Assembly (NCBI GenBank): GCA_942491465.1
Contig: CALOBA010000039.1
Location: forward strand, 40,090-104,089
Direction: 5' to 3'
Source: CALOBA01 sp942491465
Lineage (GTDB): Bacteria > Pseudomonadota > Gammaproteobacteria > Chromatiales > Chromatiaceae
Length of the DNA: 64,000 nt
Part shown: piece after piece, positions 39,937-48,632 of the stretch
Numbering within the stretch: the first letter of the stretch is position 1
Layout: each line of letters opens with the position of its first letter
Program-made: the position numbers and the translations under genes
The notes under the pieces: model-generated
Seen by the model: the letters and a program-made list of their open reading frames with translations, nothing else
Databases searched by the model: none
Told to the model about the DNA's origin: nothing

Positions 39937-40650
39937 ATGATCCGCAAACTCTTCGTCCTGAGCGCGTGTTTGCTGGCTGCCGCGCCGGCCGGTGCCGCGA
40001 TCGTCTATTCCCAAGCTCCGCATCAGGTAAACGGCCTAGTCAGCGACTTCGCGGAGACCGCTGGGCTGCACCAACAGGCCGACAACTTCCAGTTGGCAAC
40101 GGGCGCGACCCTGCAGGGTATCGAGTTTTGGGGGAATATCGCCAACCCTAGCTTGCCCGATGATTTCATCATCCGGATCTTCGCCGACACCGCGGGCGCG
40201 CCGACATCGACGCCGCTTGCGCAATCGCAGATCGCAAGCCTCATCCGCACACCCACGGGCGAGGTCAGCACCGCGGGCAACCCCGTCTTCGGTTACGTCG
40301 CAAACTTCGCCACGCCGATTGCACTGGCGGCATCGACCCCGTATTACCTGTCCGTCGTCAACAACACCAGCGACGACTCGTCATGGAATTGGTCTCGATT
40401 CGATGGAACGGCGGACGATGCCCGCTGGCATCGCGCCGGCGATGCGGCCTCGACCGACAATTGGTTAGAGACCACCCAGGATCTGGCGTTCGTCATCTAC
40501 GACACCAACGTGGTTCCGGCACCCGCACCCGTCGCGCTGATTGCCTTGGGCGTGTTCGGTTTGGTTCGGGCGCGATGCGCTCACGATACCCCTTCGACTC
40601 CTAAGCGCTCTCCCCATCAATCCAAAAGCCCACAACAGGACTCTCGATGA
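39937..40650 (+). CDS. PEP-CTERM-like secreted protein
   Basis: 237 residues. The signal peptide (LFVLSACLLAAAPAGAA) precedes a jelly-roll-like beta domain: QADNFQLATGATLQGIEFWG, DFIIRIFADTAGAP and TPYYLSVVNNTSDDSSWNWS. The last pattern is common in PEP-CTERM proteins that carry a galactose-binding-like fold. The tail motif is VPAPAPVALIALGVFGLV with RAR, followed by an unusually long hydrophilic extension of about 25 residues, so the sorting signal is atypical. The stop overlaps the start of the next gene by 4 bp (ATGA). Confidence 0.75.
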   Translation: MIRKLFVLSACLLAAAPAGAAIVYSQAPHQVNGLVSDFAETAGLHQQADNFQLATGATLQGIEFWGNIANPSLPDDFIIRIFADTAGAPTSTPLAQSQIASLIRTPTGEVSTAGNPVFGYVANFATPIALAASTPYYLSVVNNTSDDSSWNWSRFDGTADDARWHRAGDAASTDNWLETTQDLAFVIYDTNVVPAPAPVALIALGVFGLVRARCAHDTPSTPKRSPHQSKSPQQDSR

Positions 40651-40940
40651 ACAAGCTGCTCACCACCGCCTCGCTGCTGCTGCTGGCCGGCACCGCCCAC
40701 GCCGGGCTACCGACCCTCAACTACACCTGCCCCGGCGACATCGAGCTGCACACCGACGAGGGCGGACCGGCCTACATCAACGGCAACGAGGCCAAGCTGA
40801 AGAAGATCGACGACAGCACCTTCGACGTCATCGGCGGCGGCGTCACCGTCTCCATCGGCATGAATGCGGACGGCTCGGCCAGCGTCATGTACACCGGCAA
40901 GCACGGCGCCAACGGTATCTGCCAGGAGGAGCGCTTCTAG
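40647..40940 (+). CDS. Small secreted protein, hypothetical
   Basis: 97 residues. The signal peptide MNKLLTTASLLLLAGTAHA is followed by a beta-rich domain of about 78 residues: LNYTCPGDIELHTDEGG, FDVIGGGVTVSIGMNADG and GKHGANGICQEERF. Two Cys (YTC and GIC) may form a disulfide. The YTC start and size recall MliC/PliC-type lysozyme inhibitors, but the rest does not match well enough to name it. It is translationally coupled to the previous gene by ATGA. Confidence 0.7.
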   Translation: MNKLLTTASLLLLAGTAHAGLPTLNYTCPGDIELHTDEGGPAYINGNEAKLKKIDDSTFDVIGGGVTVSIGMNADGSASVMYTGKHGANGICQEERF

Positions 40941-41226
40941 CGCGGTTTGCGTCAGCGGCCCTGGCTACAGCAGGTGGGGCGGATCAAGCAACCAAGCGGC
41001 GGATGCACCGTCGGCGAGACGCCGACGTTCCCAGTCAGCGGCGAGACGCCGCTGCTCCGCGGAGCGGGGGCGTCCCGCCCCCGTCTGCCGCCATTAAGCC
41101 AGATGCGCGCGGGTGGGATGCGCCGCAAGACCCGTCGGCCCAACAACCTTCACCCCAGAGCCAACCCGATCCAAGTCCATTGCCGCTGAGCGGCGCATCA
41201 ATCAACCAACCAACCAGGTATCAACG
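40941..41226. repeat. Intergenic region with one GC-rich palindrome unit
   Basis: At 41008-41085 lie GTCGGCGAGACGCCGAC, CAGCGGCGAGACGCCGCTG and GGGGGCGTCCCGCCCCC in the arrangement seen in the 14.6-kb array. From about 41095 to 41160 the sequence (GATGCGCGCGGGTGGGATG, CGCCGCAAGACC) is repeated almost exactly at 42153-42190. No gene is visible. Confidence 0.85.
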
Positions 41227-41859
41227 ATGAAACACCTCGCCCCCCCCCTCTCGCTCCTCATCCTGACGGCCTTGACGGCCGTTTCGCCGGCGGCCAAGGC
41301 CGCCATCGTCCTGACCATGCAGGAGAGCGGATCGGATGTCCTGCTGACCTCCGCGGGGACGCTTGGCCCCGTGGACCAGAGCTTCGTCAACATCATCGCC
41401 GATCAGCTCGACGCGGCCATGACACCCGCCGCAGCGAGCCTCACGGTCGGCACCGGGTTGAATCTTCCCGACAATGCCATCCGCTATCTCAATGTCTTGT
41501 CCGGACCGCTCAGTTTCGGACCGGGCATCACCAGTAATCCGACGACGACCACCGGGCCCATCTTCGGCTTTGTTGGTGTCGCGAATGAGCTCGCCGTGGA
41601 TGGTTTCCTAGCATTTGGTAACCAAGACATCACGGCCGGGACGAGCACCTGGAGCGCCACGACGCTGGCCGCCCTCGGCGTGACGCCCGGCACCTATACC
41701 TGGACGGTGTCGGGCGCCATGCTCGCCAGCGGGACCGACGACACCGTGGTGCTGAATATCGTCGCCCCGAGCGATGTGCCGGTTCCCGCCACGCTGCCCC
41801 TGCTCGGTATCGGCATCGCGGGGCTGCGGCTCGCCCGGCGCCGCAAGCCGGCGGCCTGA
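41227..41859 (+). CDS. PEP-CTERM-like sorted secreted protein
   Basis: 210 residues. The signal peptide (LLILTALTAVSPAAKAA) is followed by a beta-rich domain that starts IVLTMQESGSDVLLTSAGTL. This start is typical of a PEP-CTERM family whose members open with a GSDVxxTxSGTL-like motif. The C-terminal sorting signal is VPVPATLPLLGIGIAGLRLA with RRRK. No enzymatic motif is seen. Palindrome clusters lie on both sides. Confidence 0.82.
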   Translation: MKHLAPPLSLLILTALTAVSPAAKAAIVLTMQESGSDVLLTSAGTLGPVDQSFVNIIADQLDAAMTPAAASLTVGTGLNLPDNAIRYLNVLSGPLSFGPGITSNPTTTTGPIFGFVGVANELAVDGFLAFGNQDITAGTSTWSATTLAALGVTPGTYTWTVSGAMLASGTDDTVVLNIVAPSDVPVPATLPLLGIGIAGLRLARRRKPAA

Positions 41860-41884
41860 AGACCGCCTGCGCCCGGCCCCGACC

Positions 41885-42142
41885 GGGAGTGGGGGCGTCT
41901 CGCCCCCGACGGGGATGGGGGAATCTCGCCCCCCAGCACAGCGCACGTCGGCGAGACGCCGACGTTCCCAGTCAGCGGCGAGACGCCGCTGCTCCACGGA
42001 GCGGGGGCGTCCCGCCCCCGACGGGGATGGGGGAGTCTCGCCCCCCCAGCACAGCGCACGTCGGCGAGACGCCGACGCTCCCAGTCAGCGGCGAGACGCC
42101 GCTGCTCCACGGAGCGGGGGCGTCCCGCCCCCGTCTGCCGCC
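41885..42142. repeat. GC-rich palindrome array, two main units
   Basis: Two units of about 112 bp, each with GTCGGCGAGACGCCGAC, CAGCGGCGAGACGCCGCTG and GGGGGCGTCCCGCCCCC, separated by GGGGAGTCTCGCCCCCC and the CCAGCACAGCGCAC linker also found at 14.8-15.9 kb. No gene is supportable. Confidence 0.92.
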
Positions 42143-42268
42143 GCCAAGCCCGATGCGCGCGGGTGGGATGCGCCGCAAGACCCATCGGCCCAACACCGAT
42201 CACCCCAAACCCGACCCGATCCCAACCCAACCCGTTCCACCCCCCCCCCACACGAGCCCCCAGGAAAC

Positions 42269-42700
42269 ATGAAGCCTGCCACCCTCACCGTCGCCATCCT
42301 CCTCACGCTGGCCGTGCCCGCCGCCGTCGCCTCCACGGCCTCGGAGCGCGAATACCAGCGCGGCTACAACGACTGCTCCCAGGGCCGCTACGACCAAGAC
42401 CAGCACGGCGAGTCCTATAAGCAGGGCTGCCGCGCCGCCGAGGACGGCAAGCCGGCCGCGGCCCCCGCGGGCCACCACGCCGGCAAGGCCAAGATCTCGG
42501 ACCTGAAGGGCATGAATTCGATCGAGGCCATCGACGTGATGACCGCGCGCGGCTTCGCGGGCGTCGACACCATGACCTCGGGCGAAACGCTCTACGGCAT
42601 CTATTACAACGCCGGCACCGGCCAATGCGTGCAGTTGACCAACGCCAATAACCGCGTCGAAAGCGCCGACGACATCGGCACCCATCCGAACTGCCGTTGA
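42269..42700 (+). CDS. Small secreted protein, hypothetical
   Basis: 143 residues from the ATG at 42269 (CAGGAAAC upstream). The signal peptide (TVAILLTLAVPAAVA) is followed by a Cys/Tyr/Gly-rich segment REYQRGYNDCSQGRYDQDQH, then SYKQGCRAAEDGK. A C-terminal domain contains LKGMNSIEAIDVMTARGFAG and TLYGIYYNAGTGQCVQLTNA, a pattern found in small secreted proteins of other proteobacteria but without a name I can give. It probably acts in the periplasm. Confidence 0.75.
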   Translation: MKPATLTVAILLTLAVPAAVASTASEREYQRGYNDCSQGRYDQDQHGESYKQGCRAAEDGKPAAAPAGHHAGKAKISDLKGMNSIEAIDVMTARGFAGVDTMTSGETLYGIYYNAGTGQCVQLTNANNRVESADDIGTHPNCR

Positions 42701-42726
42701 GGGGTCATGCTGGCGCGTCGGGCTCC

Positions 42727-42987
42727 TCAGGCCGCGGAATGCAGCTCCTCGCGCAGAATCCGGCGCAGCGCCTCCTCGTCGACCGGTCGGCGGGCCAGGT
42801 GCTCGCCCAGGGCAAGGTTGATGAGTGTCTGATAGCCGATGCCCTGCTCGTCGGCACGTCGGCGGAAGGCATCCAGGACCTCGTCGTCCAGCATAATCGT
42901 GATCCGGCTCTTGCCGGCGCGCAGGCGCTTCAGATGGTCGATCTCTGTCGCGCGACGCGCGTTGGTCATGTCGTATTCAGTTTTCAT
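42727..42987 (-). CDS. brnA: BrnA-type antitoxin
   Basis: 86 residues. The C-terminal half is a ribbon-helix-helix: GKSRITIMLDDEVLDAFRRR, ADEQGIGYQTLINLALGEHL. This matches BrnA antitoxins, which bind BrnT and autorepress the operon. The start overlaps the end of the brnT-like gene by 11 bp, as in intact brnTA operons. The toxin gene next to it is 5'-truncated, so this may be an orphan antitoxin. Confidence 0.8.
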   Translation of the reverse strand: MKTEYDMTNARRATEIDHLKRLRAGKSRITIMLDDEVLDAFRRRADEQGIGYQTLINLALGEHLARRPVDEEALRRILREELHSAA

Positions 42988-43207
42988 ACGCTTGCTGCTC
43001 TCTCCTCGTGGCTTGGCGGGCCGAGATCAGCCGAACGGTGTCCGGCGGACGATAGGTGTCAACGACCGTCAACAGGCGTGCCAGCGCGTCCATGCCAACG
43101 GCCACGAAACGCTGTTCGCCTTTGGCATCGGTGTCTTCGCGCACCAGCGCACGGGGATCGAAGAGCACCGGCGCGGCGTCTTCCTGTGCCCGACGCGTCC
43201 ATCCCAA
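42977..43207 (-). pseudogene. brnT: 5'-truncated BrnT toxin
   Basis: The frame carries the C-terminal part of a BrnT: DAAPVLFDPRALVRED, GEQRFVAVGMDALARLLTVV and VRLISARQATRREQQAYE. The usual N-terminal FEWDPxKxxxNxxKHGVxF segment, with conserved residues needed for RNase activity, is missing. The sequence upstream in frame (RLAAWLGWTRR) does not resemble it, and the only start is a TTG. Loss of about 20 residues probably leaves it inactive. Confidence 0.7.
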
Positions 43208-43302
43208 CCAAGCTGCGAGCCTACAATGTCTCCCGAGCCGGAATACGCCCGCTAGGTTGCAGACGCCCTCACCTCCTAGACCCTTTCAGTGGAGACCCAC
43301 CG

Positions 43303-43644
43303 ATGCCCACCAGTACCCCCACGCACCTCGCGCTCATCGCCGGCGGCCTGCTGCTGGCCGCCGCCCCGGCCTTCGCCGCCTCCCCCGCCTTCGACTGCGC
43401 CAAGGCCAGCCACGACGTGGAGAAGCTCATCTGCAACGACGCCGAGCTCGCCGGGCTCGACCGCAGCCTCTCCGAGCTCTACACCGTCGTGCTCCGGCAC
43501 ACGCCGGATGCGGACAAGGGCATGCTCAAGGCCGAGCAGCGCGGCTGGATCAAGGGCCGCAACGACTGCTGGAAGAGCACCGACATGCGCGGCTGCGTGG
43601 CCAGCGAGTACCGCACCCGCATCGGCGAGCTGAAGGATCGCTGA
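43303..43644 (+). CDS. LprI-like (DUF1311) secreted protein
   Basis: 113 residues from the ATG at 43303, with GGAGA upstream. The signal peptide ends AFAA. The mature part is a helical, four-Cys domain with the DUF1311/LprI N-terminal signature: FDCAKASHDVEKLICNDAEL, AGLDRSLSELYTVVL, LKAEQRGWIKGRNDCW and CVASEYRTRIGEL. Mycobacterial LprI inhibits lysozyme, so this is a possible second anti-lysozyme factor in the region. Many DUF1311 proteins have no proven function. Confidence 0.88.
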   Translation: MPTSTPTHLALIAGGLLLAAAPAFAASPAFDCAKASHDVEKLICNDAELAGLDRSLSELYTVVLRHTPDADKGMLKAEQRGWIKGRNDCWKSTDMRGCVASEYRTRIGELKDR

Positions 43645-43661
43645 GTCGAGCGCGCGGCGGT

Positions 43662-44861
43662 TCAGGACACCGCATCCACCGCCTGCTGCGCGATCTCCAG
43701 CTCTTCGTTGGTGGGGACGACCAACACCTTGACCGGGCTGTCGGCGGTGCTGATGGCGCGTTCCTCGGGGCCGGGGGCGGCATTGGCGTCGGCATCCAGC
43801 TGGATGCCGAGCCGCTCCAGACCGGCGCAGGCGCGGGCGCGGGTATCGGCGTCGTTCTCGCCGATGCCGCCGGTGAAGACGACGGCGTGGACCTCGCCGA
43901 GCTCGGCGTAGTAGGCGCCGATGTATTTCTTCAGCCGGTGGGCGACGATGCCCACGGCGAGCTCGGCGCGCTCGTCGCCGGCCTCGACCATGCGGTGGAC
44001 CTCGCGCATGTCGTTGACGCCGGTGAGCCCGAGCAGCCCGCTCTGGCGGTTGAGCAGGTCGTCGAGGGTGTCGTTGTCGAGGCCCAGATGGCGACAGAGG
44101 TAGAAGTGCAGCGCCGGGTCGATGTCGCCGCAGCGGGTGCCCATGACCAGTCCCTCCAGCGGCGTCATGCCCATGGAGGTGTCGATGCTGTCGCCGGCGC
44201 GGATGGCGGTGGCGCTGGCGCCGTTGCCCAGATGCAGCGTGATCAGGTTGCAGTGGCCCAGCGGCCGCTCGAGCATGGCCGCGGCACGCTTGGCCACATA
44301 GTGGTGGGAGGTGCCGTGGAAACCGTAACGGCGCACTCGGTGCTCGCGGTACAGATATTCGGGCACGGCATAGCGGTAGGCCGTGCGCGGCATGGTCTGA
44401 TGGAAGGCGGTGTCGAACACCGCGACCTGGGGCACGCCGGGGAACAGCTCGCGGGCGACCAGGATGCCGTCGAGATTGGCCGGGTTGTGCAACGGCGCCA
44501 GGGGGATGGTGCGGCGGATGGCGCCGACCACGTCATCATCGACGACGGTGGGGGTATGAAACGCCTCGCCGCCATGCACCACCCGGTGGCCCACGGCCGT
44601 CAGCTCGGCCGCGTCGGTGAGCACGCCGGCCGCGCGCAGCCGCTCGGCGGCACGCTCCAGCCCGTCGTGATGGCTGGCGACCGGGCCGGTCTCCTCGCGC
44701 GACTGCTCGCCGCCGTCGGCGTCGCGCCAGCGCAGCCGCAGCCGCCCGTCCGCCTCGCCGATGCGGGTGACGGTGCCGGAGGCGACGACCTGCCAGTCGC
44801 CGCATTGGAAGAGCTGAAACTTGATCGACGAGCTGCCGGAGTTGAGAACCAGAACCTTCAT
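43662..44861 (-). CDS. ackA: Acetate kinase
   Basis: 399 residues, full length. It has MKVLVLNSGSSSIKFQLF at the start, HRVVHGGEAF, FDTAFHQTMP, YGFHGTSHHYV, ITLHLGNGASATAI and GIGENDADTRARACAGLERL near the end, all AckA landmarks. It converts acetyl phosphate plus ADP to acetate plus ATP. It lies 19 bp downstream of pta on the same strand as a pta-ackA operon. Confidence 0.98.
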   Translation of the reverse strand: MKVLVLNSGSSSIKFQLFQCGDWQVVASGTVTRIGEADGRLRLRWRDADGGEQSREETGPVASHHDGLERAAERLRAAGVLTDAAELTAVGHRVVHGGEAFHTPTVVDDDVVGAIRRTIPLAPLHNPANLDGILVARELFPGVPQVAVFDTAFHQTMPRTAYRYAVPEYLYREHRVRRYGFHGTSHHYVAKRAAAMLERPLGHCNLITLHLGNGASATAIRAGDSIDTSMGMTPLEGLVMGTRCGDIDPALHFYLCRHLGLDNDTLDDLLNRQSGLLGLTGVNDMREVHRMVEAGDERAELAVGIVAHRLKKYIGAYYAELGEVHAVVFTGGIGENDADTRARACAGLERLGIQLDADANAAPGPEERAISTADSPVKVLVVPTNEELEIAQQAVDAVS

Positions 44862-44880
44862 GGGTGCGCCTCGGGGATGA

Positions 44881-46989
44881 TCATGCGGATGGCTTATCGG
44901 CGGCGGGCTGCTCGCCTTGGGCCTGGATGGCGGTGATGGCGACGGTATTGACGATATCGACCACGGTGCAGCCGCGGCTCAAGTCGTTTACCGGCTTGTT
45001 CAGGCCCTGCAGCACGGGGCCGATGGCCACGGCGCCGGCGCTGCGCTGGACCGCCTTGTAGGTGTTGTTGCCGGTGTTGAGGTCGGGGAAGATGAACACG
45101 GTGGCCTGGCCCGCGACCTCGCTGTCGGGCATCTTCGAGCGGGCGACGCTGGCGTCGACGGCGGCGTCGTATTGCATCGGCCCCTCCAGCTTCAGATCGG
45201 GCCGGCGCTCGCGGGCGATGCGCACGGCCTCGCGCACCCGCTCCACGTCCTCGCCCTTGCCGGAGGCCCCGGTGGAGTAGGACAGCATGGCGATGCGGGG
45301 CTCGACACCGAAGGCGGCGGCGGTGCCGGCGGAGGTGATGGCGATGTCGGCGAGCTGCTCGGCATTGGGGTTCGGGTTGACGGCGCAGTCGCCGTAGACC
45401 AGCACCCGGTCCGCCAAGCACATGAAGAACACGCTGGAGACCAGCTTGACGTCCGGGCGGGTCTTCACGGTCTCGAACGACGGCCGAATGGTGTGCTGGG
45501 TGGTGTGGGCGGCACCGGAGACCATGCCGTCGGCATCGCCGGTGTAGACCATCAGCGTGCCGAAGTAGCTGACGTCCTCCAACGCATCCCGGGCCATCTG
45601 CTCGGACAGGCCCTTGTGCTTGCGCAGCGCGTAGTAGACCGCCGCGTACTCATCGCGCTTCGGCGATGTGGTCGGGTCCATGATGGTGATCTCGTCGAGC
45701 TTCAGGCCCAGCTCGCCGATGCGCTGGCGGATCTTCTCCGGGCTGCCGAGCAGCGTCAGGTCCGCGACGCCGCGCAGGGTCAGGATCTCGGCGGCGCGCA
45801 GGATGCGCTCGTCGCTGCCCTCGGGCAGGACGATGCGCTTGCGCTCGGACTTGGCACGCTGGATCAGCGCGTACTCGAACATCAACGGGGTGACGCGCGG
45901 CGATTCGTGCACGGCCACGCGCTGCTGCAGGTCGGCGATGTCGACGTGGCTCTCGAAGACACCGAGCGCGGCGGCGATCTTGCGCTCGTCCTCGGGCAGG
46001 ATGCTCGACTCCACCCGGTCGACGTTCAGCGCCGTAGAGAAGGTGTCCGTGTCGACGCTGAGCATCGCCACCTTGGTCCGGCGCAGGCCCGCCACCAGTC
46101 GCTCCACGTTGTCGGCGGGCTTGAGCCCGCCGGTCAACAGCATCCCGGCCACATGGGGATAGGATGCCGACACATCCGCGGCCAGCGTCGCCAGGATGAT
46201 GTCGCTGCGATCTCCGGGGACGATGACCAGGCAACCGTCTTGGATGTAGTTGAGAAAATCCGGGATCTCCATGGCCGCGACCTTGCAGTTGGTCACGACT
46301 TGGTTCAGTCCGTCGTCGCCGCAGAGGCAGTCGGCACCGAGCAGCTGGCCGATCTCCCCCACCGTCGGCATGCTCAGGGCTTCGACCTGCGGCAGCACAT
46401 AGACCGACTCGCGCTCGGGCAGTACCGAGCGCACGCGACGCTGGATCATCTCCAGGTGCTCCGGGTCGGCGCCGTTGACCACCGTCGCCAGCAGATCTGC
46501 ACCGCGATCGAGCATGGAGCTGTGGGCCATGTGCACCGAGTGCAGGGTCTCCTCCGGCGGCCGGTCGAAACCCTTGACGACGACGACGATGGAGCAGCCG
46601 AAGTTGTTGGCCAGATCGGCGTTGAAGTCGAACTCCAGCGACGGCACCAGGCCGTCGAAGTCGGTGCCGGCGCACAACACGATGTCGCACTTCTCTTGCA
46701 GCATCATGTATTTGCTCAGGATGAGCTTGAGCAGCTCGTCGTAGTGGCCGGCGGCCACCAGCTCGCTGGCCATCTCGGCCGAGCAGCCGTAGAGCATCTC
46801 CGCCGGGAACGGCAGATCGTAGCGGGTGCGGATCAGGTTGGTGATGTTGTCATCCTGAACGCTGCGGCTGACGATGGGCCGAAAGAAGCCGACCCGCCGG
46901 TTGATGGCGGACAAAAGCTCCATGAAGCCCAGCACGACCACGGACTTGCCGCTGCCGGAGCCGGCACCGGCGATGTAGATACTCTGCAT
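44881..46989 (-). CDS. pta: Phosphate acetyltransferase
   Basis: 702 residues from the ATG at 46989 (MQSIYIAGAGSGSGKSVVVL); an earlier in-frame start adds 17 unrelated residues. The N-terminal P-loop domain (GSGSGKS), the central DRTGG-type domain and the C-terminal PTA_PTB catalytic domain (about 375-695; LPEGSDERILRAAEI, SYSTGASGKGEDVERV, NTGNNTYKAVQRSAGA) are all present, as in the long E. coli type. It makes acetyl phosphate from acetyl-CoA and is followed by ackA. Confidence 0.97.
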   Translation of the reverse strand: MQSIYIAGAGSGSGKSVVVLGFMELLSAINRRVGFFRPIVSRSVQDDNITNLIRTRYDLPFPAEMLYGCSAEMASELVAAGHYDELLKLILSKYMMLQEKCDIVLCAGTDFDGLVPSLEFDFNADLANNFGCSIVVVVKGFDRPPEETLHSVHMAHSSMLDRGADLLATVVNGADPEHLEMIQRRVRSVLPERESVYVLPQVEALSMPTVGEIGQLLGADCLCGDDGLNQVVTNCKVAAMEIPDFLNYIQDGCLVIVPGDRSDIILATLAADVSASYPHVAGMLLTGGLKPADNVERLVAGLRRTKVAMLSVDTDTFSTALNVDRVESSILPEDERKIAAALGVFESHVDIADLQQRVAVHESPRVTPLMFEYALIQRAKSERKRIVLPEGSDERILRAAEILTLRGVADLTLLGSPEKIRQRIGELGLKLDEITIMDPTTSPKRDEYAAVYYALRKHKGLSEQMARDALEDVSYFGTLMVYTGDADGMVSGAAHTTQHTIRPSFETVKTRPDVKLVSSVFFMCLADRVLVYGDCAVNPNPNAEQLADIAITSAGTAAAFGVEPRIAMLSYSTGASGKGEDVERVREAVRIARERRPDLKLEGPMQYDAAVDASVARSKMPDSEVAGQATVFIFPDLNTGNNTYKAVQRSAGAVAIGPVLQGLNKPVNDLSRGCTVVDIVNTVAITAIQAQGEQPAADKPSA

Positions 46990-47222
46990 CGAAAAAATTC
47001 CCCAAAAAATAGCGATCTGTCCGGTCTCGGCGTGCGACACCGGGTCTGTCCCCCATGATGTCCCAACACCCGACCGGGCTGGTTAACAACTGTTTACAGC
47101 AGCGGCCCCAACCGGCACACTCGACCCGCCAATGGCGAGTCGGTGAATGCGGGCAGGACCGGCAAAACCAAAAGGGCCAGACTAGCATGAGAACATGAGC
47201 CGACGCTGGATGGTAGAAGGCA

Positions 47223-47687
47223 ATGCAAGAATCGAGCACAGCACCCGCTGACCAACACCGCGGCGCGCGACGCCGACTGGCCTTGACGCTGGCAAGCCTG
47301 GCCCTGGCACTCGGCGCCGACGGTGCCTGCCGGGCAGATGGCACCATCTACCGCTGCACCGCCCCCGACGGCTCGATCGAATTCCGCCAGATTCCCTGCC
47401 AGGGCAGCGACCAGGCCGAGAAGGTCGAACTGGGTCCCGACAACCAGGGCTGGGAGTCCCCGCCCGAGGTCAAGCGACCGACGCGCAAGCCCAAGCGCCG
47501 GAACACCCGCAGCGCCGCCGAGCGCATCAAGGCCGAGAAGCAGCAGGAACAGCGCTGCTGGAAGAAACAACAGCAGCTCGACAAGGTTCGCCACCGGCTG
47601 CGCAGGGGGTACAAGGCCGGCCAGGGCGAAAAGCTGCGTCGGCAACGCGACGAAGCCGCGGACTATATCAGGCAATTCTGCCGCTGA
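47223..47687 (+). CDS. DUF4124 domain-containing secreted protein
   Basis: 154 residues. A signal peptide (ALTLASLALALGADGACRA) precedes the DUF4124 motif GTIYRCTAPDGSIEFRQIPC. A strongly basic, Lys/Arg/Gln-rich tail (KAEKQQEQRCWKKQQQLDKV, RLRRGYKAGQGEKLRRQRDE) of about 75 residues is predicted to be helical. Members are periplasmic and of unknown role. It is divergent from pta. Confidence 0.87.
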   Translation: MQESSTAPADQHRGARRRLALTLASLALALGADGACRADGTIYRCTAPDGSIEFRQIPCQGSDQAEKVELGPDNQGWESPPEVKRPTRKPKRRNTRSAAERIKAEKQQEQRCWKKQQQLDKVRHRLRRGYKAGQGEKLRRQRDEAADYIRQFCR

Positions 47688-47918
47688 CCCGACCACCTTC
47701 CGCCGCCGACGACGCCACAGCCGACCTCGACCCGGCAAAGGCGGGATTCACCGTGACGGCGAAACACCCCGCCCTCCCTGAGCCCCACCCCGGACAACAG
47801 CGCCATTTTGTCATCCACCGGCACCGGCGCTATGATCGCCTGCCGCCGGCGATCCGCCCCGAGGCGCGACCGCCCGGGCTTGATCCATCCCCATTGAAAT
47901 CTCCAAAGCCCACCGACC

Positions 47919-48521
47919 ATGCCCAGAATCGACGTCCACAGCTTCTACCGCGACTGCTTGGAAACCCACGGCGAGACCGCCAAAGGCCTCCACTTTCAGT
48001 GCGCCGACACCCAGATCGCCCGCTTTCGCGTGCTGCGCGAGTATCTGCCCGAGGACCTCAGCAGCCTCAGCCTGGTCGACGTGGGCTGCGGCTTCGGCGA
48101 CCTCTTCCACTACCTCGAGCAACAGGGGGGGGCGCCGGGACGCTACATCGGCGTAGACCTGCACGAGCACATGGTCGAAGTGGCCCGCCGCCGCACCGGC
48201 TGCGAGATCCTCCAGGGCGACGCCCTGCACGATCCGTTGCCGGCCGCCGACTGGTACGTCAGCAGTGGCGCGCTGAACACCCTGACCATCGACGAGACGC
48301 GACGGTTCATCGAGCGCTGCTACCAGGCCGCCGGCCACGGCTTCGTCTTCAACCTGCTCCATGGCCGCGACTGGTCCGAGACCTTCAACTACCGCCAGCC
48401 CGCGGAGATCGAGGCCTGGGCCGCCGAACTCGGTGCCGAGGTCACGATCACCGACGGCTACCTGCATGAGGACTTCACCGCCGTGCTGAGGCGCCCGGCG
48501 GCGACCCCCGGCGCTTCCTAA
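47919..48521 (+). CDS. Class I SAM-dependent methyltransferase
   Basis: 200 residues. The SAM-binding glycine loop is in LVDVGCGFGDLFHYLE, the acidic residue after strand 2 is in YIGVDLHEHMVEVA, and motif ILQGDALHDPLP follows. The C-terminal part (SSGALNTLTIDETRRFIERC, FVFNLLHGRDWSETFNY) is characteristic of a small bacterial Methyltransf_25-type family. The substrate is unknown and there is no adjacent pathway gene. Confidence 0.88.
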   Translation: MPRIDVHSFYRDCLETHGETAKGLHFQCADTQIARFRVLREYLPEDLSSLSLVDVGCGFGDLFHYLEQQGGAPGRYIGVDLHEHMVEVARRRTGCEILQGDALHDPLPAADWYVSSGALNTLTIDETRRFIERCYQAAGHGFVFNLLHGRDWSETFNYRQPAEIEAWAAELGAEVTITDGYLHEDFTAVLRRPAATPGAS

Positions 48522-48632
48522 GACCCAGCGGTTGCGGCTGGGCGAGCGGTCCCGGCCGCGGCCGAAGCCGCCGCCCCGTTGGCGGCGCAGCGCCGCCACA
48601 GGGGCTCGGCGCCCCTTGCCGAGGGCGTGGGG

